Source of the DNA: an uncultured Flavobacteriaceae bacterium
GTDB lineage: Bacteria > Bacteroidota > Bacteroidia > Flavobacteriales > Flavobacteriaceae
NCBI GenBank assembly: GCA_947495135.1
Contig: CANLXN010000003.1
Location: 248,001 to 312,000 of the forward strand
Direction: 5' to 3'
Length of the DNA: 64,000 bases
The notes under the pieces were generated by a model that did no database searches, was not told the DNA's origin, and was given only the letters and a program-made list of their open reading frames with translations. Below, piece after piece: positions 7,722 to 18,500 of the stretch (positions are counted from its first letter, which is position 1; each line of letters begins with the position of its first letter). The position numbers and the translations under genes are program-made.

Positions 7722-8768
7722 ATGAAATCACCCCTTCTTGTCTTCAACGAAAACGGTATTTACTGTGAGCAGGCAGACGTCTACATTGACGCTTGGCGAC
7801 CAGTTTCAAAGTGTATTATTACACATGGACATGCCGATCACAGTCGATGGGGACATCAACAATACATTACCCACACCAACAACGTTCCCATTATTAAACA
7901 TCGACTCGGCGAAATTACAGTAACTGGGAAAGAATGGGGAGAGACCTTCACCATTAACGGGGTTACCTTTTCGCTACATCCAGCGGGACATATCGTGGCT
8001 TCTTCTCAGGTTCGAGTTTCGTATAAGGGAGAAGTTTGGGTTTTTACTGGCGATTTCAAAACAGAAAACGATGGTATTGCGGAGCCCTACGAACCTATTA
8101 AATGTCATACTTTTATAACTGAATGTACTTTTGGGTTACCTGCCTTTAAATGGACTCCACAACAACAGGTCTTTAATGATATTAACAACTGGTGGAATCA
8201 AAATAGAGTCGACGGTCGCACCTCCATCCTTTTTGGTTATAGCTTGGGCAAGGCACAGCGATTATTAAAACATTTGGATCCGGCTATAGGAAAGATCTAC
8301 ACCCACGGTGCTATAGAAAATATGACTCAGGTACTGCGATCACAATACGACTTCCCAGAAACAATACGGATTACAAAAGATACTAAAAAAGAAGAGCTCA
8401 AAGGTCAAATAGTCCTTGCACCTCCCAGTACTCATGGGGGAACATGGATTCGAAAAATGGTTCCGTATGTAACCGCCAGTGCGAGTGGATGGATGGCCTT
8501 TCGTGGTGCCCGCAGAAGAAGAGCTCTCGATCGTGGTTTTGTTTTAAGTGATCATGCAGATTGGGAAGGTTTACTAAAGGCAGTAGAAGAAACAGGGTGT
8601 TCAAAGGTGATTGCCACGCATGGTTATACGGATATTTTTGCCCGTTATTTGAGAGAAGAAATGAGCCTGGATGCGCGAACAGAAACAACTCAATATGAAG
8701 GCGAAACAGTTGAGGCAACCAATAGTTTATCATCTGAAGAAGTTTCAGAAACACCAATTAGCTTGTAA
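7722..8768 (+). CDS. Ligase-associated DNA exonuclease (metallo-beta-lactamase fold)
   Basis: 348-residue member of the metallo-beta-lactamase/beta-CASP nuclease group found next to ATP-dependent DNA ligases. The metal-binding motif HGHADHSRWG lies near residue 35, an AGHI motif near residue 90, GDFKT near residue 110, and a late SDHADW motif near residue 270. It is probably the first gene of a four-gene repair cassette and ends 12 bp before the ligase. Related cassettes are known from other bacteria and are thought to act together in a DNA-damage response. Confidence 0.9.
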   Translation: MKSPLLVFNENGIYCEQADVYIDAWRPVSKCIITHGHADHSRWGHQQYITHTNNVPIIKHRLGEITVTGKEWGETFTINGVTFSLHPAGHIVASSQVRVSYKGEVWVFTGDFKTENDGIAEPYEPIKCHTFITECTFGLPAFKWTPQQQVFNDINNWWNQNRVDGRTSILFGYSLGKAQRLLKHLDPAIGKIYTHGAIENMTQVLRSQYDFPETIRITKDTKKEELKGQIVLAPPSTHGGTWIRKMVPYVTASASGWMAFRGARRRRALDRGFVLSDHADWEGLLKAVEETGCSKVIATHGYTDIFARYLREEMSLDARTETTQYEGETVEATNSLSSEEVSETPISL

Positions 8769-8780
8769 CCCTAGTTGTCT

Positions 8781-10373
8781 ATGAAGGAGTTTGCTCAACT
8801 TATAAGAACACTCGATTCCACGAATAAAACTACTGAAAAGGTTTTAGCACTTTCTACCTATCTGCAGGAAGCTAGTGACTCCGACAGGCTATGGACCATT
8901 GCAATTTTATCCCATCGTAGACCTAAGCGACCAGTAAATACTACCTTGCTTAGAGCATGGGCTACCGAAATAAGCGGGATTCCATCCTGGCTCTTTGAAG
9001 AAAGCTATCACATAGTTGGCGACTTAGCCGAAACCATCGCACTTATTTTACCCTCTTCAGAAAAAGATAGTAATAAATCGCTTTCCACCTTTATCTCAGA
9101 AATCATAGAACTTAGAACCCTTTCTGATGAAGAAAAGAAAGCCTACTTGCAAGAAACTTGGCTCACCCTCAATTATTACGAGCGTTTTGTGTTCAACAAA
9201 ATAATAACCGGCGGATTCCGTATTGGAGTGAGCCAAAAATTAATGACCAAAGCGCTTGCAAAGGCAACCAAAATAGATGAAGATATTTTAGCGTATAAAT
9301 TAATGGGAAATTGGACGCCACAAACTACAACGTTCAAACAACTCATTTTGGAACACAATGAGGCAGACTATCTTTCTAAGCCTTTTCCGTTCTACCTCGC
9401 ATACGCTGTAGAAGATCAGTTTCAAAAAGAGCTAGGCGATATCGATCAATGGAGCTTTGAACATAAGTGGGACGGAATCCGATCGCAAGTGATTATTCGA
9501 GAAAATGAGGTTTTTGTTTGGTCAAGAGGAGAAGAACTGGTAACCGACAAATATCCTGAACTTCAAAAATTTCTAGAGGTAGTACCTAATGGAACCGTGA
9601 TAGACGGAGAAATTCTACCCTTCATAAATGGTAGAATTGGAAATTTTAATGCGCTTCAAACACGCATTGGCCGAAAAAACATTACCAAGGCCATGCTCGA
9701 AAAAACACCAGTCATTGTAAAAGCATACGATCTGCTCGAATGGAAAGGAAAAGATATTAGATCGCTCCCTTTTTCCCAAAGACGGGCATATCTGGAGCAG
9801 CTTCTTTCAGAAATAAATTCAGATAAAATTGGACTGTACTTGAGTGAATCAATGAGCTTTCAAAAATGGGAAGACGCGGCTCACGAACGATCCTTATCTC
9901 GGGAAAAACAAAGTGAGGGACTTATGATCAAAAGAAAAGATTCTCCCTATTTAGTAGGTAGGAAAAAAGGAGATTGGTGGAAGTGGAAAACCGATCCTTT
10001 TACCATCGATGCCGTACTTACTTATGCAATGAGAGGCCATGGACGGAGGGCTAATTTGTATACAGATTATACCTTCGGACTCTGGAACAATGGACATCTA
10101 GTTACTTTTGCGAAAGCGTATTCGGGCCTCACCGACGCCGAATTTAGACAGATAGATAATTGGATAAAGAAAAATACACTCGAACGTTTTGGGCCGGTCC
10201 GATCTGTTACACCCTATCATGTGTTCGAAATTGCTTTTGAAGGGATCGCAGAGAGCAAAAGACATAAAAGCGGTGTTGCTACCCGTTTTCCCCGCATGCT
10301 TCGCTGGAGAAAAGATAAGCCCATAGAAGAAGCAAACACCTTAGATGATCTGAAGGCACTCATACCCAAATGA
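8781..10373 (+). CDS. ATP-dependent DNA ligase (LigB-type, cassette-associated)
   Basis: 530-residue ATP-dependent DNA ligase, in addition to the NAD-dependent LigA expected elsewhere in the genome. An N-terminal helical DNA-binding domain (1 to about 200) is followed by the adenylation domain with active-site K229-W-D-G, motif III and V segments (GLMIKRKDS), and an OB-fold with the WWKWK motif. The ATG at 8781 is preferred over a TTG two codons upstream. The stop codon overlaps the helicase start (ATGA), so the two are translationally coupled. Confidence 0.93.
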   Translation: MKEFAQLIRTLDSTNKTTEKVLALSTYLQEASDSDRLWTIAILSHRRPKRPVNTTLLRAWATEISGIPSWLFEESYHIVGDLAETIALILPSSEKDSNKSLSTFISEIIELRTLSDEEKKAYLQETWLTLNYYERFVFNKIITGGFRIGVSQKLMTKALAKATKIDEDILAYKLMGNWTPQTTTFKQLILEHNEADYLSKPFPFYLAYAVEDQFQKELGDIDQWSFEHKWDGIRSQVIIRENEVFVWSRGEELVTDKYPELQKFLEVVPNGTVIDGEILPFINGRIGNFNALQTRIGRKNITKAMLEKTPVIVKAYDLLEWKGKDIRSLPFSQRRAYLEQLLSEINSDKIGLYLSESMSFQKWEDAAHERSLSREKQSEGLMIKRKDSPYLVGRKKGDWWKWKTDPFTIDAVLTYAMRGHGRRANLYTDYTFGLWNNGHLVTFAKAYSGLTDAEFRQIDNWIKKNTLERFGPVRSVTPYHVFEIAFEGIAESKRHKSGVATRFPRMLRWRKDKPIEEANTLDDLKALIPK

Positions 10374-12829
10374 ACAGAGAAGAACTCATTGCGATAGCAG
10401 AAAAATGGTTTGACGAACAAGGCTGGAAGATTTTCTCATTTCAGAAAAAAACTTGGACCGCTTTTTTACAAGGAAAAAATGGTCTGCTCAACGCGCCTAC
10501 TGGAAGTGGAAAAACCTATGCACTTTGGACACCTATCGTGTTGCAATATATAAAAGACAATCCCAATTATAAATCAAAAAGAACGAAGGGAATAAAAGCA
10601 ATCTGGATTACTCCCCTACGAGCGCTTTCAACAGAAATTCAACAAGCTACCCAACGCTTGGCAGACGAACTAGAAACGGGACTTACTGTTGGAGTAAGAA
10701 CTGGAGACACCCCCCAAAGTGAGCGTGCAAAACAAAAGCGAAACATGCCCGATTTGTTGATCACAACACCTGAAAGTTTGATGCTACTGCTTGGTTCCAA
10801 AGGCTACGCCTCCCAGTTTAAAACATTGACAGCCGTAGTAATAGACGAATGGCATGAATTATTAGGAAGTAAGAGAGGAGTACAAATGGAATTGGCATTG
10901 TCTAGACTGAAAGTGGTGGCCTCCAAGCTACGCATCTGGGGAATTTCTGCCACTATCGGAAATATAAATCAGGCACAAGAAGTATTACTTGGAGCAGATC
11001 CCGTCTATCGCGAAAAATCAGTTTTAATTCAGGCAAGACAGAAGAAAAAAATAACGGTTCAATCTATTATTCCTAAAGAAATGGACACCTTTCCGTGGAG
11101 AGGACACCTAGGACTGCATTTATTAGATGAAGTCGTTCCTATTATAAGAGACAGCAAAACAACACTTCTTTTCACCAATACGCGCAGTCAATGCGAGATT
11201 TGGTTTCAAAAAATTCTAGAACGCTATCCCGAATTTGCCGGAGAGTTAGCCATGCACCATGGAAGTATCGCCAAAGATACTCGTCTTTGGGTAGAGCAAG
11301 CAATTCGCAACGAATCTCTCAAAGCGGTGGTAGCAACATCCAGTCTTGACCTAGGCGTAGATTTTGCTCCCGTAGAGACCATTATTCAAATAGGAGGGCC
11401 TAAGGGAATTGCTAAATTTTTACAGAGAGCCGGAAGAAGTAATCATCGCCCAGGGGAAACTTCAGTAATTCATTTTCTGCCCACGCACGCATTGGAATTG
11501 GTAGAGGCATCTGCTCTTAAAAGAGCAGTTACCGAGGAAGTAATGGAAGACAGAATCCCACATTTGCTAAGCTTCGATGTACTTATCCAGTATTTAGTGA
11601 CTTTGGCAATTAGCGATGGATTTATTCCTTCGGAAATTTTCACGGAAATAAAAACGTGCTTTGCCTTTTCCTCTATTACGGAAGACCAATGGATGTGGTG
11701 CCTTAATTTTATTACCATTGGGAGCCAAAGTTTACAGGCATATGACGAATACAAACGCGTGATTGTTACCCCAGAAGGCTTATTTAAAGTAGAAAGCAAG
11801 CGCACAGCCATGATGCATAGACTCTCCATTGGCACCATTGTAAGTGATGCAATGCTACATGTGAAATATGTCTCGGGAGGCTTTATTGGCACCATAGAAG
11901 AATGGTTTATTGGCAAGATGAAACCAGGAGATACCTTTGTATTTGCAGGACGCACTTTAGAGCTTGTTCGTCTACGCGGAATGACGGCCCAAGTTCGTAT
12001 GTCTAAAAAACGAACCGCCAACGTGGTTAGTTTTATGGGAGGAAGATTGCCATTATCATCTCAAATGAGTGAAATTCTGAGGGAAGAATTACAAAAAGAA
12101 GATGCCGATGGCAAGAAAAGCAAAGAATTGAAGGCACTTAGACCAGTCTTTAAACAGCAAAAAAAAGAATCCATCGTCCCTGGAGCAAACCAATTTTTAA
12201 TTGAAACATTTAAAACACGAGAAGGCTATCACGCTATTTTTTATCCCTTTGAAGGCAGGTTCGTTCATGAAGCTATGTCTGGTTTATTGGCTTACAGAAT
12301 GAGTTTACTGAAAGCCATTACTTTCTCACTTGCCTACAACGACTACGGATTTGAATTACTTAGTGATCAGCCAATAGATATTGAAAGTTTGATCGACAAC
12401 AATTTATTTACTACCCAGTATTTGTTTTCGGATCTTCAGAAAAGTATCAACTCGACCGAATTAGCTCGCAGGAAATTTAGAGATATTGCAGTGATTAGCG
12501 GATTGGTGTTTCAAGGTTACCCAAACAAAATGATCAAAACAAAACACCTGCAAAGTAGCAGTCAGTTATTATTTGATGTATTTAAAGATTACGAACCCAA
12601 CAACCTTCTCTATCTACAGGCGTTTAGAGAAACTTACGAGCATCAATTGGAAGAAGGACGATTGAGACAGTCGCTGGAGCGCATTGCTGATCAAGAAATT
12701 GTATGGAAAGAATGCCTGAAACCAACTCCCTTTAGTTTTCCAATTATAACAGACCGGTTAAGAGAGAAGCTTTCATCTGAAAAACTGAAAGACCGTATCA
12801 AAAAAATGACCTTAAAATATAATAAATAG
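10370..12829 (+). CDS. Ligase-associated DEXH-box helicase (Lhr-like)
   Basis: 819-residue superfamily 2 helicase of the Lhr type. Motif I is APTGSGKT (42-49), motif II is D-E-W-H (159-162), motif III is SATIG, and motif VI is the QRAGRSNHRPG segment. The C-terminal Lhr-specific region follows from about residue 400. It is shorter than classical Lhr (about 1500 residues), as is usual for the cassette form. It is expected to translocate on DNA and cooperate with the exonuclease, ligase and PdeM encoded alongside. Confidence 0.93.
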   Translation: MNREELIAIAEKWFDEQGWKIFSFQKKTWTAFLQGKNGLLNAPTGSGKTYALWTPIVLQYIKDNPNYKSKRTKGIKAIWITPLRALSTEIQQATQRLADELETGLTVGVRTGDTPQSERAKQKRNMPDLLITTPESLMLLLGSKGYASQFKTLTAVVIDEWHELLGSKRGVQMELALSRLKVVASKLRIWGISATIGNINQAQEVLLGADPVYREKSVLIQARQKKKITVQSIIPKEMDTFPWRGHLGLHLLDEVVPIIRDSKTTLLFTNTRSQCEIWFQKILERYPEFAGELAMHHGSIAKDTRLWVEQAIRNESLKAVVATSSLDLGVDFAPVETIIQIGGPKGIAKFLQRAGRSNHRPGETSVIHFLPTHALELVEASALKRAVTEEVMEDRIPHLLSFDVLIQYLVTLAISDGFIPSEIFTEIKTCFAFSSITEDQWMWCLNFITIGSQSLQAYDEYKRVIVTPEGLFKVESKRTAMMHRLSIGTIVSDAMLHVKYVSGGFIGTIEEWFIGKMKPGDTFVFAGRTLELVRLRGMTAQVRMSKKRTANVVSFMGGRLPLSSQMSEILREELQKEDADGKKSKELKALRPVFKQQKKESIVPGANQFLIETFKTREGYHAIFYPFEGRFVHEAMSGLLAYRMSLLKAITFSLAYNDYGFELLSDQPIDIESLIDNNLFTTQYLFSDLQKSINSTELARRKFRDIAVISGLVFQGYPNKMIKTKHLQSSSQLLFDVFKDYEPNNLLYLQAFRETYEHQLEEGRLRQSLERIADQEIVWKECLKPTPFSFPIITDRLREKLSSEKLKDRIKKMTLKYNK

Positions 12830-12890
12830 AAACCGAGACCCAGAGACTAGATAAGACCTTGAGTTCTCATTTTGAAACTATCTTTAGACC

Positions 12891-13526
12891 ATGAACCACC
12901 AACTCATTTTAAAAAACAATCAATTTCTTCTTCATCCAAGTGGTGCAATTTATTGGGAAGAACAGGCGATGCTATTGGTCGCAGATGTCCATTTTGGGAA
13001 GGTGAGCCACTTTAGAAAACACGGAGCTGCTATCCCGCCCGCAGTCTCAGAGGAAAATTTCAGTAATATAGATCAAGTGCTTCAGCAATTTAAGCCCAAG
13101 ACATTATGCTTTTTAGGAGATCTCTTCCATAGCACTTTAAATGAAGAATGGACTAGGTTTAGTAATTGGATGGATGATTTAGATTGTAAAGTAAGTCTTG
13201 TTATAGGAAATCATGATATTATCCCGCTTTATTTATTTGAAGAACTTAATATTGAAGTAGTTCCAGAACTGCGAATAGAAGTTTTTTTATTAACCCATCA
13301 CCCAACAAAAAGGGAAGGCTTTTTTAATTTTGCAGGTCATATACACCCAGGTGTGCGTTTAACTGGAATGGGGAAACAAGGCCTTAGAATTCCCTGCTTT
13401 TTTCAATCTGAAGGGCAACTTATTCTACCTGCCTTTGGAACATTCACTGGAAAACACATTTTAGAACCAACACAAAAAGACAAAGTATACGCTATTGCAG
13501 ATGGAGAAGTAATTTGCCTCACTTGA
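12891..13526 (+). CDS. pdeM: Ligase-associated DNA damage response endonuclease PdeM
   Basis: 211-residue calcineurin-like metallophosphoesterase. The metal-site motifs appear in order: ADVHFGK (29-35), LGDLFH, GNHD, THHP and GHIHPG. This family accompanies the DNA ligase/exonuclease/helicase set. It follows the helicase by 61 bp, with a TATCTTTA sequence just before the start that might give separate expression. Confidence 0.9.
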   Translation: MNHQLILKNNQFLLHPSGAIYWEEQAMLLVADVHFGKVSHFRKHGAAIPPAVSEENFSNIDQVLQQFKPKTLCFLGDLFHSTLNEEWTRFSNWMDDLDCKVSLVIGNHDIIPLYLFEELNIEVVPELRIEVFLLTHHPTKREGFFNFAGHIHPGVRLTGMGKQGLRIPCFFQSEGQLILPAFGTFTGKHILEPTQKDKVYAIADGEVICLT

Positions 13527-13616
13527 ACCATATAATTTGTGTATTTTTAAAAAGAAAGAAGCAAGGTATAATCGCTGAGGATTTCAAATCGACTAACCAT
13601 CCATATAAATAGATTT

Positions 13617-14414
13617 ATGAAGAAAATACTGCAGATTGCAAACATAATCGCTTTTATCGTTACTGTTTTTGTTAACTATTGGAGCAATACGGGTAACATG
13701 AATAATACCACCATTGGCGAAGTCTCTGGCGATCTCAATTCTCTTTTTACTCCAGCGGGATATGCCTTTGCCATTTGGGGGCTCATTTACTTACTGCTGT
13801 TAGGTTTTGTTATTTATCAAGCACGTAGTTTGTTTGTAAAGGTGAGAGACGATCAATTTGTACTTAAAACTGGCTGGTGGTTTGTGATATCTTGCTTTGC
13901 AAATAGTGCTTGGGTGTTTGCTTGGATTTACGAATTTACCGGACTTTCAATAGTATTTATGCTACTTATTCTCTTGTCTCTACTGCAAATTGTTATAAAG
14001 AACTCCATGGAACTTTGGGACGCTCCCATAAGTGTAATTGCCTTTTTATGGTGGCCATTTGTTATTTATAGTGGTTGGATTACAGTTGCTTCTGTCGCAA
14101 ACATTTCGGCTTATTTGGTGAAAATAGAGTGGAATGGTTTCGGTATCTCGGAAGTAACTTGGACACTCTTTTTGATGGGAGTTGCCACCTCCATTAATTT
14201 GTTGGTTACTTGGAAAAGAAACATGCGAGAATTTGCGCTGGTAGGTGCTTGGGCACTTACTGCCATTGGAATTGCCAATGCAGAGACACATCCATTAATC
14301 GCCAACACCGCATACGTTTGTGCTGTAATTTTAGTCCTAAGTAGCTTGGCGCATGGAATGAAAAATTTTAGTACCAATCCAATGATTAAATTACTTCAAC
14401 AATTTAAAAAATGA
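13617..14414 (+). CDS. Tryptophan-rich sensory protein family (TspO-like) membrane protein
   Basis: 265-residue integral membrane protein with about seven or eight hydrophobic helices rich in Trp and aromatic residues. N-terminal features include a membrane helix, a polar segment and FTPAGYAFAIWGLIYL, characteristic of the longer TspO/tryptophan-rich sensory relatives in Bacteroidota. TspO proteins bind porphyrins or isoprenoids, but ligand and function are not known for this subgroup. The stop codon overlaps the aminotransferase start (ATGA), so the two are likely coexpressed. Confidence 0.65.
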   Translation: MKKILQIANIIAFIVTVFVNYWSNTGNMNNTTIGEVSGDLNSLFTPAGYAFAIWGLIYLLLLGFVIYQARSLFVKVRDDQFVLKTGWWFVISCFANSAWVFAWIYEFTGLSIVFMLLILLSLLQIVIKNSMELWDAPISVIAFLWWPFVIYSGWITVASVANISAYLVKIEWNGFGISEVTWTLFLMGVATSINLLVTWKRNMREFALVGAWALTAIGIANAETHPLIANTAYVCAVILVLSSLAHGMKNFSTNPMIKLLQQFKK

Positions 14415-15559
14415 CCCTTTCCAATCAAAAACACCTGTTCGACTTGCCCGAAAATCCTATTTACCTGAATGGTGCCTATATGTCTCCTCAACTCAAATCT
14501 GTGGAGCAAGTAGGTATTAATCACTTAAAAAAGAAATCTCAACCCTTTTCCATTACCGAAATCGATTTTTTTTCAGAAAAGGAAGTTCTTAGGGAACGTT
14601 TTGCACAGCTTATTCATGAAGAGGATGCACAACGAATTGCAATTATCCCATCGGTATCTTTCGGAATTGCTACGGCGGTGCGGAACATACCTTTCGAGGA
14701 AGGAGATGAGATCATAGTACTTCAAGAACAATTTCCCAGCAATTATTATATCTGGCAGGAATTGGTGAAGGACAAAAAAGTAGTGATCAAACAAATTGAC
14801 GCACCAGAAATTTCGGAAATTAGAGGGCAACTATGGAATCAGCGGGTTCTAGAAGCGATTTCTCCACGTACTAAATGTGTAGCAATACCTCATGTACATT
14901 GGGCAGATGGGACTAAATTTGATTTAAAAACTATTCGTGAATACAGCAACGATGTCGGTGCTTATCTTATAATTGATGGAACCCAAAGTGTTGGAGCTTT
15001 GCCATTTTCTATTAAAGAATTTAAACCAGACGCACTTGTTTGTGGCGGGTATAAATGGCTGATGGGCGCATACGGACTGGGCGTCGCTTATTACGGTGAA
15101 AAATTTGATCATGGAACACCTCTAGACAATAATTGGATGAATCATGAAGGGGCAGAAAATTTCTCTAATTTGGTGAATTACAATCATAACTTCAAGGCAA
15201 AAGCAGTGAGATACGATGTAGGCGAATCCAGCAATTTTATTTTGGTTCCCATGCTTTCTGAGGGAATAAAACAACTCTTAAATTGGACGCCCGAAGGTAT
15301 TCAATCTTATTGCCGCCAACTCAATCAAGACACGCTTGCTCCTCTCAAAAGTGAAGGGTATTTTATAGAAGACAGTGCATTTAGAGGAGATCATTTATTT
15401 GGAATTTATCTTCCTTCACATCAATCAATACACTCTTTAAAACTGAAAATTTCAGAAATGAAAATCTCCGTGAGTTACCGAGGAAACGCCATACGAGTAT
15501 CTCCAAATGTCTACAACTCGAAAGAAGAGCTAGAAAAATTAGTTTCTTGTTTCATTTGA
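14411..15559 (+). CDS. Class V PLP-dependent aminotransferase family protein
   Basis: 382-residue cytoplasmic fold-type I PLP enzyme. The PLP Lys is K215 in GGYKWLMGAYG, and the ring-binding D189 and Q192 lie in IIDGTQSVGA. The overall pattern fits the cysteine desulfurase/isopenicillin epimerase/kynureninase-like group. The true substrate cannot be assigned; no conserved active-site Cys for a desulfurase was noticed. Its position after a TspO-like gene does not suggest a pathway. Confidence 0.82.
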   Translation: MTLSNQKHLFDLPENPIYLNGAYMSPQLKSVEQVGINHLKKKSQPFSITEIDFFSEKEVLRERFAQLIHEEDAQRIAIIPSVSFGIATAVRNIPFEEGDEIIVLQEQFPSNYYIWQELVKDKKVVIKQIDAPEISEIRGQLWNQRVLEAISPRTKCVAIPHVHWADGTKFDLKTIREYSNDVGAYLIIDGTQSVGALPFSIKEFKPDALVCGGYKWLMGAYGLGVAYYGEKFDHGTPLDNNWMNHEGAENFSNLVNYNHNFKAKAVRYDVGESSNFILVPMLSEGIKQLLNWTPEGIQSYCRQLNQDTLAPLKSEGYFIEDSAFRGDHLFGIYLPSHQSIHSLKLKISEMKISVSYRGNAIRVSPNVYNSKEELEKLVSCFI

Positions 15560-15572
15560 AAGTAAGCTCCCT

Positions 15573-15580
15573 TATCTTTG
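15573..15580 (+). promoter_or_regulatory. Promoter of mfd
   Basis: TATCTTTG matches the Bacteroidota -7 box; a TTG at 15547-15549 lies 23 nt upstream. The box ends only 7 nt before the ATG at 15588, so the transcript would have almost no leader. Confidence 0.5.
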
Positions 15581-15587
15581 CCATCTT

Positions 15588-18500
15588 ATGAGCAAAACCC
15601 TTGTTCGTTCACTTTTTGAAAAGTCTTCGGCCGTCCGAAAACTAGGGGAATCTATATCCCAGAACGAAAAACAAATCGCCGTTTCGGGCTTGGCAGGTTC
15701 CTCTGTTTCCATTGTAATTGCCGAAACTTTTAAGCAAACTAATCTCCCCTTCTTATTAATTTTAAACGATAAAGAAGAAGCAGCTTATCATCTAAATGAC
15801 CTTGAAAATTTACTCGGAGATCAAAACGTCTTGTTTTATCCAGGTAGCTACAGAAGACCTTATCAAATAGATGAAACAGACAACGCAAATGTATTGCTTA
15901 GATCTGAAGTCTTGAACCGAATTAACTCCAGGAAAAAACCAGCACTATTAGTCACTTATCCAGAAGCACTTTTTGAAAAAGTAGTGACGCGGAAAGAACT
16001 TGAACGAAATACCTTAAAAATTGGTGTCAACGATAAAATATCCATCGATTTTGTAAATGAAGTTCTTTTCGAATACCGCTTTAAACGAACCGATTTTGTT
16101 ACCGAACCCGGAGAGTTTTCGGTACGTGGAGGAATTTTGGATGTGTTCTCTTTCAGCAATGATGAGCCCTATCGAATTGAATTTTTTGGAGACGAAGTGG
16201 ATAGCATCAGAACATTTGATGTGGAAACACAACTTTCTTTAGAGCAGTTGAAGAAAATCGCCATCATCCCAAATGTGGAAAATAAAGCGATGAGCGAGAA
16301 AAGAGAAAGTTTCTTGAAATACATCTCGTCCAAAACCGTGGTTTTGTTAAAAAATGAAGAATTACTTAGTGGAAGCATTGATAAACTCTTTAAAAAAGCA
16401 ACTACGGTTTTTAAGGAACAGACGGGAGAAGTGAAAATGAGTGAACCCAAAGAGTTGTTTTGTAATTCGGCACTTTTAAAAGCACAGCTTTCCGAATTCA
16501 CTACTGTTGTTTTAAGGCATAAAGAAGACTCATCGGTTTATAGCAATATTACGTTTAAAACTAAGCCGCAGCCGTCCTTTAATAAGCAATTCAACCTACT
16601 GATAGAAAATTTGAATACGAATACAGCAGATGGATACACCAATTATATCTTCTGTAGCAGTGAACAACAAGCCCAGCGCTTTCATGATATTTTCGATGAT
16701 GCTCAACAAACTGTATCGCAATACGAAACCATTGTTTTTCCTTTATACCAAGGGTTTATAGATTATGAAAATAGAAATGTCTGCTATACCGATCATCAAA
16801 TTTTTGAACGCTATCACAAGTTTCAACTAAAAAATGGCTACGCTAAAAAGCAAGCGATCACACTAAAAGAGCTCAACAATCTTGAAGTGGGCGACTACGT
16901 AACTCATATAGACCACGGAATTGGAAAATTTGGCGGACTTCAGAAAATTGAGGTAGAAGGAAAAACACAGGAGGCGATAAAACTAGTTTATGGAGAGAGA
17001 GATATTCTTTATCTCAGCATCCATTCACTCCATAAAATTTCAAAATTTAATGGAAAAGATGGTACTGCTCCCAAAATCTATAAGCTAGGAAGTGCCGCCT
17101 GGAAAAAGCTAAAACAAAAAACAAAGACAAGAGTAAAACAAATTGCCTTTAACCTCATTGAACTCTACGCTAAACGGCGATTGCAAAAAGGGTTTGCTTT
17201 CGACCCCGATAGTTACTTACAGTTGGAATTAGAATCTTCTTTTATGTATGAAGACACTCCAGACCAATCTACAGCTACAGCAGATGTGAAAAGAGATATG
17301 GAAAACGAACGTCCTATGGACAGACTCGTTTGCGGAGATGTTGGTTTTGGAAAAACAGAAGTGGCAATTCGTGCTGCCTTCAAGGCCGTTGATAATGGTA
17401 AACAAGTAGCTGTTCTGGTTCCAACTACAATTTTGGCTTTTCAACATTATAAAACGTTTACCGAGCGTTTGGCTGAAATGCCTGTAAATATCGATTATCT
17501 TAATCGTTTCCGCTCCACTAAAGAACGTAGAAACGCACTTGAAAACCTTAAGAGTGGAAGACTGGATATTATTATTGGCACCCATCAATTAGTAAACAAA
17601 TCTGTTGAATTCAAAGATCTTGGCTTGCTTATTATTGATGAAGAACAAAAATTTGGTGTTGCCGTAAAAGACAAACTTAAAACCATTAAAGAAAACGTAG
17701 ATACCCTGACCCTCACAGCAACTCCTATCCCTCGGACTTTACAATTCAGTTTAATGGCAGCCCGCGATTTAAGTGTAATTACCACCGCTCCACCAAATCG
17801 CTATCCAGTAGAAACCAATGTAATTCGATTTAGTGAAGAAACCATAAGAGATGCAGTGCGCTATGAGATTTCCCGTGGAGGACAAGTATTTTTTGTTCAC
17901 AACCGGATTCAAAACATCAAGGAGGTCGCAGGCATGATTCAGCGTTTAGTGCCTGACGCCAAAATTGGAATTGGCCATGGACAAATGGATGGTAAAAAAC
18001 TGGAAGCCTTGATGCTGGCCTTTATGAATAATGAATTCGACGTACTTATATCGACTACCATCATTGAAAGCGGTCTTGACGTTCCCAATGCGAATACTAT
18101 TTTTATCAATAATGCAAATAACTTTGGGTTGAGTGATCTTCATCAAATGAGAGGACGTGTGGGTAGAAGTAATAAAAAGGCCTTCTGCTATTTTATTACT
18201 CCGCCTTTTTCTGCAATGACAGACGATGCTAGAAAACGAATTACAGCCTTGGAGCAATTTAGCGAATTAGGCAGCGGATTGAATATCGCTATGAAAGATC
18301 TTGAAATTCGAGGTGCAGGAGACCTTTTAGGAGGCGAACAAAGTGGTTTTATAAATGAAATTGGCTTCGAGACCTATCAAAAAATCCTCGCTGAAGCTAT
18401 CGACGAGTTAAAAGAAAAAGAATTCAAAGATCTTTATGAAGGGACCGAGCATGAAAAGAAAACCTATGTTAAGGAGACTGTGATCGACACCGATTTCGAA

